Shown here: positions 42,816 to 54,901 of the stretch, piece by piece
Layout of the letters: every line of letters starts with the position of its first letter
How positions within the stretch are numbered: the stretch's first letter is position 1
From: Gloeopeniophorella convolvens
Taxonomy: Eukaryota > Basidiomycota > Agaricomycetes > Russulales
Assembly (NCBI GenBank): GCA_022496205.1
Contig: WTXD01000020.1
Location: forward strand, 248,001 to 312,000
Direction of reading: 5' to 3'
Length of the DNA: 64,000 bases
Position numbers and translations under genes: made by a program
The notes under the pieces: generated by a model
Databases searched by the model: none
What the model was told of the DNA's origin: nothing
Seen by the model: the letters and a program-made list of their open reading frames with translations, nothing else

Positions 42816-45800
42816 CTACCGTCGCCCGCGCCCGCGCTCCCTGCGGTAATTCTCGTAGTCGCGCTCGCGCCGCGTGCGCTCACGCGAAAAGTCGAACGTC
42901 GCAGGGCTCGTGCGCTGCCGCGCGAGCGCCGCCCCACGCCCACGCGACGCGCTGCGGAAGCCGCCGTAGTCGCGGAAGCTGTCGCGGTCCCGCGAGCGCG
43001 AGCGCGAACGCGAACGTGAGGGCCGGCGCGAACGCGAAACGGAGCGCGAACGAGACCGGAATCGAGACCGGGATCGAGACCGAGACCGCGAACGGGACCG
43101 CCCGCGCCGGCTGTACGCGGACCCCGGGCTGCGCCGGCGATGGTCGTGGTCCCGGCCACGGTCACGTGAGCGGGAACGCGACCGCGTTCGCTCGCGCTCG
43201 CGCCAGGAGCGGCTCTCGCGGCCGAAGCGCCCACTGAGCGTGCGGGGCCCGGTAGGCACGCGCGAGAACGCGGGTGGCGAGATATGCTCGTTTTTTACGA
43301 TGGGCTGGGACGGCGTTAATGGAGGGAACGGCATTGGGATCGGCACCGGGACAATGGGAGTTGGTGGGAGCGGCTGTTGCTGCGCCTGCTGCTGCTGTGG
43401 AGATTGTGTGGCTTGCTGCTGCTGTTGTGCCTGTTGCTGCTGCACTTGCTGTATCTGTTGTTGAGTTTGCTGCAGCTGTTGTAATTGTTGCTGCTGTAAC
43501 TCCTGCGCCTGCCGCGCCTGCTGCTGCTGCTGAGTCAGCGCGAGAATCGCCTGCAGCTGCTGTGCCGCCAGGATCCCACTATCTTGCGGCTGCTGCTGCT
43601 GCTGCTGCTGCGGTTGTTGTTGCTGGATCGGATACGACATCGGCGCCCGAGTCTGAACTTGCGGTGACATCTGCCCTTGCGTGACTGGGGTAGGCACCGG
43701 CTGCTGCTGCGACTGGGCAGCGGCGGCAGCAGCAGCAATCCCCGTGGAGATAGCAAAGATCTTCTGCAGCATGTTATTATCCAGGTTGTCCAGGTCGATC
43801 GGCGCACCCCTGCTCCCTAGGGCAGCCTCTCCCGGGGCTTGCGCCGCCTGTGGGAAATACTGGGTCGTATGGAAGTATGGAGGGGCGCTCATGGGGGTCG
43901 GAGGTAGCGATGCCGTGGGCGGTGGCTGAGTGTCCCCGCCCGCCAAGTTAGCCTTCGCTGCGCGTAGCGAGGCCAGGCGGTCCCGCCGTGCCGGAAGAAT
44001 GCCAGGCTCGAGTTTGACCTGCGTCAGCGGCGCCGAGGCCGACGCAGGCGGGTCGTCCGGCGTCTCAGTCGACGGGGTGGGTGTAGGCATGGGTGCGCCT
44101 TTCTCGCGCTTCACTTTGACGGGTATAGTGGGTGGCGCGGAGACTGGCGATGGGGAACGTATGGTTACTCCAGATGGGCGGCGAGCAGTTTTCACGGGTG
44201 GACGAGCGGCGGCATGCCGCGGGACATGGTCGCCGCCATCGTTGCGTGAGGGTGAGTAGGTGCTGTCATTTTCGTCGTCCCCGTCCTCGGCGTGACGTTT
44301 GCGCTTGCGCGGCGTACGGCTCGGTCCTGGCTCTGGTGGTGCCGGGGGAGCGATCGTCGCACGCGCGGGGCGGCCCATTGGCGCGAGGGTCGATTGCGCG
44401 CTCTTGTCACCCTTGCCGTCGCTACGAAGCAACATCTTGGGGAGCTTTTCCGAGATAAACTTGAACATCAGCTTGCTGACACGGGCGTTGGTGCGCACGT
44501 CCTTCTCAACGGCGCGTACATCCACGCGCATGAGTTCGATGGCGTGGCTGAGCTGCACAAGCGATAAGGTCTCGCGCCTCATGTAGATGAGCACGCCGAT
44601 CATGCAGAACTCAATTGGAGAGATGCGCCGTGGTTTAGTAAAGGCTGTGCGTAGACCCGGGTCGTGTACGAGCGCAAGGTACACGCGGAATGTGTCGATG
44701 ATGTCTGTGCGTAGGCTGGAAGGCACGGGGGTCGTCTGCGTCAGCCACTTGTCCATCGTTGCTGAGGCTGGGGTCTTGTAATCTGGCAGCTTCTCGATAG
44801 TGTATACGATAGACGCGAGGCCGTGGAAGTCCCGTCCTCGTGTACGGCCCCAATCGAAAGCATCGCCAAAGCCGTCGTCGCCGAGCACCTGAGATTGAAT
44901 TTCACGGATAAAGTTGGGCCAAGGGCCCGAGATGGCCTGCATCCGCTCTACGGAGAGTCAGAAAGCAAATAGCTTGTTATACAGGTAGAGGCATGCCTGC
45001 CGGAGTAAGCGCGACGCCGAGTTGAACGCGCTGCCAACGTGTGTGAGTCGGAAGCAAGCACCACAGACAGGGCCCGCATACCTGGAAGATCTCACGCTCT
45101 TGCTCATTGCTCAAGCTGTCATATTCGACGCATACAACCTGCTTGTTGGCAAATGCTTGTTGCAATGTTTTCGGTAAGAGGACACGTTTGGTTCCCTCCC
45201 GCATTTTGAACCAGTAGCGTTGGCCCGTGATGCTGCGTATACAATCAGCGTACAATCCATATTCCAGACAAGGGAACAATGTTACTGGTCCCTATCTGCG
45301 ATATTCTGTCAGCATCACAAGGAGGGACTAGAAAGCAGCAAGACATACGAGGAATCTACAAGTTGCGGTACACTCAATCAGCAAGAGGAAGTGGTAATGG
45401 ACACAGTAATAGCGAATAACGCCGCTGGTGGGCAGGAGCCAGGGCGTTAACCAGGGCATATCCCGGGGCATTAGCCGACTCGCTCTGCCACCATCGGAGA
45501 GATTTGCTACTGCCATGTTATGGCCGAGCGTAAAACCTGGAGGGAACAGGTATCGATACAGTAACTTGGATAGCACTCACCAACCCGTCCATGAACCTAG
45601 CGTAGATAAAGCTAGAGAGTGCGGCGACTAATCAGGTAGGGACGACGCACCTCTGTATGGATGTCAACCGCTGCTTCCCGTCGATACAAACGCGATTCTC
45701 CTGCCCATCTTCCGTGGTGGAGACAGCTTGAGAGGAAGATGACATGACATGACTAGAAGAAGAGGTAGCCACGCGCACCAAATATGATCGGGGGGATGTA

Positions 45801-46203
45801 AAAGTTGCGAAAGACCGAGTCTATGAGCCCAACTTGTTTCTGCTCCGTCCATACCACCTCTGTGTGCGTGCGACATGTCAGTGGCACGACAGGAGGCGCA
45901 CAAGGGACGCCCACCTCGCTGATAGTCCGGATCCAGGTTAATTGCCCCATCGACGATTTGATCTGCGGACCTATGAAGTATAAACTTGCGAGAGAGGGAC
46001 TTGAGCGTACCATATAGCGCCTTGACAGAGTAGGAGGTAGAACGCGGTGGTCTTAGGGCGGCGGTTATGTTATAGGGAGGCAATTGCTTGGCAGCTGTGG
46101 ATTTTTTCGTGGTAGATTTCTTTGCTTTAGCAAGAGGAATGTCCTCATCCTCAGAAGAGGAGAGATCAGTGAGATCCGAGATGTAAAAGTCGGAGAAGGA
46201 CAT
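42816..46203 (-). CDS. DUF262 (GmrSD N-terminal, ParB-like fold) protein with polyQ and RS tail
   Basis: Eight exons (46203-45915, 45859-45779, 45726-45651, 45596-45581, 45305-45286, 45232-45082, 45030-44997, 44947-42816) sum to 932 aa. Residues of about 60-230 form a DUF262 domain: INLDPDYQREVVWTEQKQ, GLIDSVFRNFYIPPIIF, the hallmark CIDGKQRLTSIQRFMDGL, ITGQRYWF, then EREIFQRVQLGVALTPAER. In bacteria this domain is the nucleotide-hydrolysing half of GmrSD-type restriction systems and has a ParB-like fold. A conserved helical part follows (to about 400), then disordered Ser/Pro/Lys sequence, a long Gln tract (about 630-770) and an Arg-Ser tail (about 815-915). The tail suggests a nuclear, RNA-linked protein (inference). 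Intron 7 is GC-AG. It is divergent from SMC2. Confidence 0.87.
43370..43640. repeat. CTG/CAG trinucleotide-rich tract
   Basis: Interrupted TGC/TTG triplets on the plus strand encode the poly-Gln region of the DUF262 protein. Mixed CAG and CAA codons argue for a selected amino-acid tract as well as repeat slippage. Confidence 0.85.
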
Positions 46204-46611
46204 GGCGGTGGTGGATGCCACGAAGAGGGATGTGCATGGGCTGCCACACAGCCACTCGTGCAAGCAATGAGGCGTACGCGAAGCTGCGACGGTCCTGCAC
46301 GTGCGAACCCTTGTTACCCGATATATTATATGCACTGGTGCGCAACCACTTAATCTCCCTCTCCCTGCAACCAATGTACTGCAGAAACGTCTCGTTCAAT
46401 GAGCGCTTCCAATCGATTCGATAGGGGCGCCCACGAGATGTTTGCTTCCTCGACCAATCGACGTACCAACGGAGGTAGCCAGAATCGGCCGAAATCCGAA
46501 AGAACTGGAGCGAGCTGGTCACGTGGTTTTCACGTGGTCGCGTCTGCAGCAAACGCGTGTCACTTTCGAGCGTCGCCCCGGGTTTCGCTTCAGCAACGAC
46601 ACGACGACGCC
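46204..46611. promoter_or_regulatory. Shared divergent promoter of DUF262 gene and SMC2
   Basis: Only 408 bp separate the two ATGs, so both promoters must lie here. A tandem CACGTGG / TTTTCACGTGG pair at about 46518-46538 contains CACGTG E-boxes, which bind bHLH factors in fungi (site identity seen, use inferred). No TATA box is clear. Confidence 0.55.
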
Positions 46612-49600
46612 ATGCGCATCGAGGAGCTCATCCTCGAGGGCTTCAAATCATACCCTGTCAGGACTCAGATTACAGGATGGGATCCTTCCTTCAATGCGAT
46701 CACTGGCCTCAACGGGTCTGGCAAGTCAAACATCCTCGACGCCATCTGCTTTGTCCTCGGCCTCACTAACATGACCTCTGTGCGTCCCCTAACCAATCTG
46801 CGCCTTCTATCTTACCCACGCTATCTCCTTTCCTAGATGCGTGCCCAGAACCAACAAGATCTTATCTACAAACGCGGGCAGGCCGGCATAACCAAGGCTT
46901 CCGTCACCATTGTCTTTGATAACTCGGACAGGGCGAGCAGCCCAGTCGGATTCGAGGAATGTAAACAGATCACAGTGACACGACAAGTGCGTCTTCTCTT
47001 CCGTTCTCCATCCGTTTGTTCGCTCGCCCTATGAATCGGTATCGCCTCTGGGGACGCCGCTCTGGTCACCACGACTCCCGCTTCGTCTCGGTCTTATCCG
47101 TGGAATTCTGAAACTTCGGTTTTTTTTTTCAGATCGCGCTTCCCAATATCTCCAAATTCCTGTTGAACGGCCACAAGTCCCAACAAAACATCATCCAAAC
47201 CCTCTTCCAGGGCGTCCAGCTCAACATCAACAACCCCAATTTCCTCATCATGCAAGGCCGTATCACCAAGGTCTGCCCCCGCACCCCTTTGACGAATCGG
47301 TTGGCTGACGTATCTCACAGGTACTCAACATGCGCCCACAAGAGATCCTCGGCATGGTCGAAGAGGCCGCTGGCACACGCATGTTCGAAGAGCGCAAGGA
47401 CAAAGCCAAAAAGACGATGGGCAAGAAGGAAAAGCGCGTCGACGAGATCACCGCGCTCCTCACGGAAGAAATCACGCCCAAGCTCGACACGCTCCGTGCC
47501 GAGCGCCGCGCGTTCGTGCAATACCAAAAGGCGAGCACAGAGCTCGAGCGCCTCGCGCGCGTACTGCGCGCGCATGAGTGGACAGAACAACGCTCGCGCG
47601 CGGAGCGCAAGGCCGCGCAGATCGCCGAGCACGAACACGAGATTGCGCAGACGCGGAGCGGCAAGGAGCGGGCGGCGCGCGAGACGGCCTCTGCGGAGAA
47701 GAGCCGCACGGAAGTGCAGGCGCAGCGCGATCGTGAGCTCAAGAAGGGCGGCAGGGTCCCGCGGATGGAAGAGGAGGTCAAGGAGCTCGAGAAGGTGCTC
47801 ATCAAGCTGCGCACGCAGGCGGAGATCAAAGAGGGCACGATTGCGGATGAGGAGCGAGGGCGCGAGGAGTCGGTGCGTGAGCTGAGCGAGGTGCGCACCG
47901 GTCTCAATGGCTTTGCGTACGTCTGACTGAATCTCGGATAGCTCGAGGCGGCGCGCGCGGAGAAGAAGCTGCAGGTAGATGCGGTGACAGCGCAGTTCAA
48001 CGGAGTCAAGGAGAAACACACCACGACACAGACCGCGCTCACATCTGCAGAAGACCTCCTGCAGACGCTTCTCACGGGCCTCGCGGGCACGTCTGCGCAG
48101 ACCGGCGGTGGTGGGTACATGGGCCAGCTCGCGGACGCGCGCGCCCGGCTCGCGCAGGCGGCCGCGGAGGAAGAGCAGGCTCGCGTGCGGCTCGACATGA
48201 GCCGGCGCGAGCTTGCCGAGCTCGAGAAGCGCTGGAAGGCCGTCGAGCGCGAGGCGGGACAGGGCGAGCGCGACATCAAACGGGTGCAGGCTGAGGTCGA
48301 GGCGCTACGCAAGAAGGTCGACGCGACGGGGTGGAGCGCGGAGAAGGAGCAGGCGAGCGAGGCCGCGCTGCGCAAGGCGAAGGAGGATGTTGCGCGCTCT
48401 ACGCAGGTACGTCCCCTGTGCACATCGCAAGGATGGTTCTCATTCTCGCATAGGAGCGCGACATCGTCCGGTCGCGGCTATCGCAGCTCGACTTCAACTA
48501 TACGCCGCCGCCCGGCTTCGACACGCGCAAAGTCAAGGGCCTTGTCGCGACGCTGCTTGCGCTCAAGCCCGAAGACCACGGCAAGAGCACGGCTCTCGAG
48601 ATTGCCGCTGGTGGTAAACTGTACAACGTCGTCGTTGAGGACGAGCGCGTCGGCAAGGACCTGCTCGAGCGCGGCGGCATGAAGAAGCGCGTGACCCTGA
48701 TCCCGCTCAACAAAATCCGCGCGCCGAGGCTGTCCAACGAAGCAAGCCTCTCCCTTCCTAAGACTCCCCTCAGCCTGCTCACCCGTCCCCACGCCCACAG
48801 AAACTGCAAAACGCCAACCACCTCGCACCGGGGCGCGTGCGCCCCGCGCTCACACTCGTCGGCTACCCAGCAGAAGTCGCCGAGGCCGTCGCGTTCGTGT
48901 TCGGCGACACGCTCGTGTGCGACGACGCAGCCTCCGCTCAGGCGGTGACATTCGCGCGCGGCGTCGGTCTGCGCAGCGTCACGCTCGACGGCGACGTGTA
49001 CGAGCCGAGCGGGACGATGTCCGGCGGCGCAGCGCCGAGCGGCTCGGGCGTACTTGTGCGCGCACAGGAGCTGCGCGCGGCGGGCGAGCGCGTTTTCGAG
49101 GCGCAGCGCACGCTCGCGGCGCAGGAGCATGAGGAGGCGAGCAGCCGCACGGCGCGCGACGCGTGGCGCGCACGCACGCGCGAGCTGGAGATCAAGGGGC
49201 ACGAGCTGCGGTTGCTCGAGGAGCAGATTGGGGGCAGCAACGCCGCGCGGGTGCGTGCCCACGTCATGTTGTGAGGCAACCTAGCTGAACCAGCCATCGT
49301 GCAGATCGGCGCGCAGGTCGAGGCGCTGAAGCGCACCATTGCTGAAATCGAGGCTACGCTTAAGGCTGCCCAGGAGAAGCAGACGGCGGCCAAGGCTGAG
49401 ATCAAGAAGCTCGAGAAGGACATGGACGAGTTCAAGAACAACAAGGAGGGTAAGACGGAGGAACTCAAGGTGCATCTCAAGTCTACGCCTGCTGGCTCCA
49501 GAAAGGCTGATTTCTTCCTCAGGCAAACATCCTCAAGCAGAAGGCCTCTCTGCAGAAGCAAGCTGTGGGCGTGAAGACGCAGCAGAAGGAGATGCAGACG

Positions 49601-51084
49601 GCGCAGCTCGAGCTCGGTGCGGCCACATAAACTTCTGTCCTGCGATGGGCGTTGACAGCATATATTCTTCAGACCAATTCGACGCCGACATTGCCTCGGC
49701 ACGCGAGGCACTCGAGGGCGCGGCAGCAGGCATTGAGCAGATGCGCAACGAGCTCAAGTCGCTGGCGGACAAAGTCGCCAAGAGCGAGGTATGCATTCGC
49801 CATTCCCACCGTCCCCTGTTTTACGCTGAACGTTGTGACTGGCAGGCCGAACACGCAAAGGCAGAGCGCCGGCTGAACGAAGAGCGTGCAACACTGACGC
49901 GCTTCGACACCGAACTGCGCGACCTCGATGAGGTCATTAAAACGAAGAAGCAGGAGGCCGCCGACGCAGAGGTCACGATCAAGCAGCTCGAACACGAAGT
50001 CCAGGGGCTCGCGAAGGAAAAGGCTGGGCACCTGACCGGCGTAGCGAACCTGGAGAAGTTGTACGAGTGGATCGCAGAGGAGTCCCAGTGAGTGCCGCCC
50101 TCCCCTGATGCGGACCGAGCGGCGTGCTGATTTGGCCATGCGTAGTCTCTTCGGCCAGCAGGGGACGCAATACGACTTCAGCAAACTTGATATTGGCCAG
50201 CTGCGGGACCGCGCTCGGGAGCTTGAGGAACAGCAGCGCGGCATGAAGAAAAAGGTCAACCCGAAGGTTATGAATATGATTGATACGTGCGTGCACAAGC
50301 ATATGCGACTCGCATCCAACTAATGTATGCATGCAGTGTCGAGAAGCGCGAGGCCAGCCTTAAGAAGATGCTCGGGACCGTGCTGAAGGACAAGGAAAAG
50401 ATCGAGCAAACCATTGAAGAACTGGACCGGTACAAGCGCGACGCCCTCATGACGACATGGGAGAAGGTCAATGGGTTCGCACACAACCAAGTTATCATCA
50501 TCCGATCGCACACCTGACACGACGTCCAACAGCGACTTTGGCGGCATCTTTGCGGAGCTGCTACCCGGCAACTTTGCCAAGCTGCAGCCCCCAGACGGCC
50601 AAGACCTCATGGACGGCCTCGAGATCAAGGTGCAGCTCGGCAGCGTCTGGAAGCACAGCTTGACAGAGCTGAGCGGTGGGCAACGGTACGCACCCCCGCC
50701 TCCACACCCACATCCCAAACCACCCCTAACACCGCGCCCCACAGCTCGCTCATCGCGCTCTCGCTCATCATGGCGCTGCTCCAGTTCAAGCCCGCGCCGA
50801 TGTACATCCTCGACGAGATCGACGCGGCGCTCGACCTCTCGCACACGCAGCACATCGGCACGCTCTTCCGCACGCGCTTCCGCGGCGCGCAGTTCATCGT
50901 CGTCTCGCTCAAGGAGGGCCTCTTCACCAACGCGAACGTGCTCTTCCGCACGCGCTTCCGCGACGGCACCAGCATCGTCGAGCGCACCGCGCAGCGCAGC
51001 GCGTCGAGCCTGTACACCGCCGAGCGCGAGGAGGCGGAGGGCGACCCGCCGCCGCGCCGGGCGCGCCGGGTCGCGGCGGCGTGA
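46612..51084 (+). CDS. SMC2: Condensin subunit SMC2
   Basis: Fifteen exons sum to 1205 aa, the usual SMC2 length. The N-terminal ATPase half has the Walker [12 protein letters not shown] (residues 30-40), [18 protein letters not shown] and [14 protein letters not shown]. Two long coiled coils flank a hinge near 490-680 ([26 protein letters not shown]). The C-terminal half carries the signature [11 protein letters not shown], Walker [14 protein letters not shown] and [18 protein letters not shown]. These match SMC2 rather than SMC1, 3 or 4. With SMC4 and the non-SMC subunits it forms condensin, which loops and compacts chromosomes in mitosis. Intron 6 (48742-48800) is GC-AG and all other introns are GT-AG. 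The C-terminal tail is Arg/Pro-rich. Confidence 0.96.
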
Positions 51085-51454
51085 TGATAGCGTGCGCGCG
51101 GCGCTGTATTTGGTATCTCTTGGCTTTCTGTGCTTGCTGTTGACTGTATCCTGGCTCTGTATAATTGTAGATCCGTATTTTTACACGCAGAACAAGGTTA
51201 ATTTATTTGAATTTCGGGGCTTGTCCAAGCGAAACGTATCGAAGACCATTCGTGCGGCATGGTACACACCAACATAGGGTCTTCCGATCACGATGTATTG
51301 GTGTTACACATGGAGGCTACATAGATGGCTTGTGATTTCGTGCGCACAACGCATGCAACCTGCCTCTTGGCAGTCACTAGTTACGCCAAGTTCGTAGCGG
51401 GCGCCGTCTCCGCGTAACCAGGAGACGTAGCAGCTCCATGCACATATGGCAACG
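51085..51454. other. Intergenic region between convergent genes
   Basis: 3' flanks of SMC2 and of the small membrane protein; no gene seen. Confidence 0.4.
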
Positions 51455-51796
51455 TTATGGCTTCAAACTGCCCTTCTTATCCCCAGAGTCATCTTCCTTC
51501 ACGTCCTCACCGTGATGCCAACCCACACGCGACGCGCGTTCCTCGCGGCGTCTGCCATACAGCGTGGCGCCAAGCACGAAGGCAAGAAACGCAAAGACTG
51601 ACATGGCGCCTTTGCCTGAGCTTCGGCGCCGCTTATAGAATGGGGAAGAGAACGCACAGATGGCAAGGCATATGCCGCTCGCCACCGGATGGCTGACTTT
51701 TGAGCAGCGCCCGGAAGCATCACTTGCGGGGCATCGTTCAGCAGTGACATATGGTACGATACGTCTGGGTGATATTGGCTCACGCGGCGGTGTCAC
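51455..51796 (-). CDS. Small single-pass membrane protein (5' end unresolved)
   Basis: Two exons can be placed: one ending at 51658 and a last exon 51597-51455. Across the junction the protein reads CPASDASGRCSKVSHPVASG, then a membrane span (ICLAISFAFLAFVLGATLYG), RRREERAS and a charged cytoplasmic tail. The junction phase (one base, then TC) is identical to that in the genes at 54902 and 58053, which have the same Cys-containing ectodomain, Gly/Ala-rich span start and Arg anchor. I do not know the family name. A signal peptide is expected upstream, but its exon was not found, so the start is open. Confidence 0.55.
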   Translation of the reverse strand: MTPPREPISPRRIVPYVTAERCPASDASGRCSKVSHPVASGICLAICAFSSPFYKRRRSSGKGAMSVFAFLAFVLGATLYGRRREERASRVGWHHGEDVKEDDSGDKKGSLKP

Positions 51797-52640
51797 AGCC
51801 TGGTTTTACCGGCATGGATGAGGGTTGCGAGGTCAAGGAGACGAATAGACTGATCAGGATCGCTGGATTGGAAATACTGCGGAGAAATTCCACGAAGCTC
51901 ATGAAGCTCATATAGAGTGCGGGGCAATTAAGCTCTTAGGTCCGCAAAGCACAGAGGATCTGAAGGGGCCGGAGCAACGCAGATGGCAGCGAAGACAACG
52001 CAGACGGCGACGACTGGCGTGCGAGGTTCGGAGCTCTTGGGAGCTGCCTTACTAAGTGCAAGTGCATAGCCAAAGGCCCCAAGCAATCGTTTACCGTATT
52101 GAGTCCGGCGCGCCCCACGCGCATGATGCCACGGCAGTGGAGCGAACCTAGATGTTTCAATGTCATAATGAAAGAATGGAAGTACATCATAGCGTCTATG
52201 AGAGCCACTTTGCGCCCTCTAGATCTAAGCACCGGCTACCGGCAACATCTTATAGCGTGTTAGTGTGGAAACGGTTGTTGCAGGTGTCGTTGGTCCGACC
52301 GTCGTTGTTGTGGTCAAAGACAAACCGGATGTGCACCACGAGAAGCGCAATTGGCACGTGGGTGTTCGCGCTCCGCGACATCGGCGCACGCGAATGACTC
52401 TAAGAAGCGCAGTTTCTTTCCTCAAATCTTCGAGGAAGCACATCTGCACGCATGGTCTGGTGTGGGCGCCCGCGATGTGACAAGCAACATGTATGCGTGT
52501 AACAGGTAGGCCAAACATCGAGATCATATGGAGGCCGGGAGTGGACAGCTACAAACAATCAATTTTCATGCTCGATCGATCAGGTACACGCAATAAAAAA
52601 ACTAAATAATGGTGTAACCCTACACAAGTCCAAACGCATT
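51797..52640. other. Gene-free stretch
   Basis: A minus-strand run near 52085-51945 includes a hydrophobic segment (TPVVAVCVVFAAICVAP), perhaps a decayed relative of the neighbouring membrane proteins. This is too weak to annotate as a gene. Confidence 0.35.
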
Positions 52641-52684
52641 TGGCTGTTGACGGTGTGACAGTCTCCGCAGATATCGACGTCCGT

Positions 52685-53960
52685 CAGAACGACGGGGCCG
52701 TGCTCCATCACGGAGCACGGCAAACAGTTGGCGGCGCCGTCTCACAAAGTAAAAGAGATACCGTGCTCATCAGAGCACGGCGGAGTCTCGGCGCAGCGTC
52801 CATCGGGGCGCGCGCCATAATGCAGCGCCGGGATCGATGAGAGCGTGGGCAGAGGCGGAGGTGACGAAGACGTTGCGAGGATGGGGCTGCCACCCTTATC
52901 CGTGAGGTCGGGACCGTGAACGGGGTCGCCGTCCTCGGTCGAGGGAAGATTGCCGTGCTCTGACGAGCGCCGCGGCGGAGCGAGTGGGTCGTGCGCGAGA
53001 ATGCGCGGCGGCGCCATGAGGCGTGCGTTGTCGGCCTCGGTCGTCTTGCGGGCGTCGCGCGCGAGCCGGCATGGCGACTTCGATAGAGGTGCGAGGGCGG
53101 AGCCGCAGCCCTCGCCCGTGGCAGCATGGCCATGCTCATTTAAGCACAGCGCCGGTTCCTTGCAGCGCCCGAGGGCGCGTGGATGCGATTCGGAGGTGCC
53201 GCGCGCGTCATGGCGCGACGGTGGAGACGGAGAGTACGACACGAAAGCGGGGTCGCCACCCTCAGTCTGAGGAGAGTTGCCGAGCGCGTCAGAGCGCTGC
53301 GGCGGAGCGGGAGGGCTGCACGCGAATATGCGCGGCGGCGTGGTGGTTGAATGAGATGTGGGAGCGCTGCATGGACGCTTTGCGTACAGCAGAGGGGTGA
53401 ACGACGATGTGGGGACGGGGCTGCCGCCCAAGTCCGGGGTGTTATGGCCCTGCTCGTTAGAGCATGGTGAGGATTCCATGCAACGCGCAATGGCGCGCAG
53501 GTTTGAGTCGGAAGTGTCGCGTGCGGAGATGCGCAGCGGCACGGACTGTGGGATGACAGGGCTGCCGCCCTGTCTGTGGAGATGCTGTCGCGCTCTGATG
53601 AGCACGGCGGCGTCGTGAGGCGTGCGTTGGCGGCGTCGTTCGGCATGGAAATGCCGGGCGCGAGGTGACGCAGCGGCGGCGAGGTTGAAGGCACGAGGGC
53701 AGGGCCTTGGCCCTCACCCGCGGTGATGAAGCCGTGCTCGTTGGAGCACAGCGGTGGTTCCTTGCTGCGCGCGACGGCGCACGGATTCGAGTTGGGGGTG
53801 CTAAGCGCATGAGGGTGCGGCAGCGCCGATTTCGAGTGAGACACGAGGACGGAACGGCCGTTCTCGCTCAGGGAAGAGATGCCACGCTCATCAGAGCGCC
53901 GCGGCGGGGGTGAGAGTGGCGCGCGCGAGAGTGCGCGCCGCCAGCGTTGTGCTTGAGTGT
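52685..53960. repeat. Array of about nine GC-rich hairpin repeat units
   Basis: Each unit of roughly 140-180 bp opens with a hairpin such as CCGTGCTCATCAGAGCACGG or GCGCTCATCAGAGCGC, at about 52690, 52760, 52950, 53128, 53280, 53447, 53590, 53731 and 53880. Units fall into alternating types: after some hairpins comes GGTTCCTTG(C)(A/T)GCGC, after others GGCGTGCGTTG or GCGCGAGA(A)TGCGCG, giving a higher-order period of about 300-330 bp. Loops vary while stems often keep pairing. Long minus-strand ORFs here come from the GC-rich periodic composition and change frame between units, so they are not annotated as genes. Confidence 0.72.
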
Positions 53961-54901
53961 GCTGCTCGTGCATGACCTCCATCTGCAGCTCTACGCCCCA
54001 GAGTCCAGATGACAGGCTTTTCTGGAGCACTAGCCAGCGTGCCTGGCAGTTTGAACTACATCCTCTGGTTGCAAGACATCAATGTTGCGCACTCACGCGA
54101 CGTGCACAACTCGGACACCACGCCGGTGTACAGCATCGATACACACATGTCCCTCTATTCACGATGTGGGCATCATAATTGAGTTGTTTTATTGTGTAGT
54201 CTCTCTGCGCATCGTCTTGTCACAAGGGCAGGGCTTGGTTTGATTTCGTGTGCAAGTGCTGGGGAAGAAAGGGTTGAGCGAAGCGGAAATGGAAGTGTGC
54301 AGCTTGAAGGCATCAGGAAGAGGTCCGGGAGAGCGGCCCGGTTGGAAACTTGAGTGCAGAATGTCGCGCCTCGTCGCGCGACTTGCTATAGAGCCTGGGT
54401 AAGTTACACGCTAGACAGCTCACCGTACTCGTGCCGTTCAACCTCCGTGCGCATGCTCTACAGATAGTCTAGCCATGGTGCATGCAGCATTTAATAAGGA
54501 CCACAAAAGCATGAAAACTAACTTCAACTCGCGATTGTGTGAGTGCACTGTGACTATGTGACAGCCATATACCGATCAACGTTAGGTTCACAAAGCACGG
54601 AAACCTTTCCTCATCCATAATCACGTGTCCACCAGTTGCCATAGTTTTTGTTTGTCCTTTCGATCGCAGCTGTCCACTCCCGGCCTCCATAAGATCAAAC
54701 ATCGTGCACATGCATCATACATCACGCATTCGCCCATTCTGGAACATACCATATGCGAAGACAACAACTGAACATCCCACGCGCACTCCCGAGATAAAAG
54801 GCCATTAACATAAGCAGGTCGGTACGATCGCCATCAAGAGAACACAATACACAAGAATGGTACAACAACAGTCAGTGAGTTTAAAAGTACACAGGTTTGG
54901 T
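53961..54901. other. Gene-free spacer
   Basis: About 0.9 kb between the repeat array and the 3' end of the membrane-protein gene. No supportable feature. Confidence 0.4.

Noticed and set aside
43274..43684. Ala/Cys-rich plus-strand ORFs opposite the DUF262 gene
   Set aside because: They are the complement of the CAG/CAA tract coding poly-Gln.
52742..54030. Long minus-strand ORFs (287 and 296 aa) with repeating RRSDERG / EDGDPA-like peptides
   Set aside because: They overlap in different frames, follow the DNA repeat period, and lose frame between units. This fits non-coding repeats better than a repeat protein.
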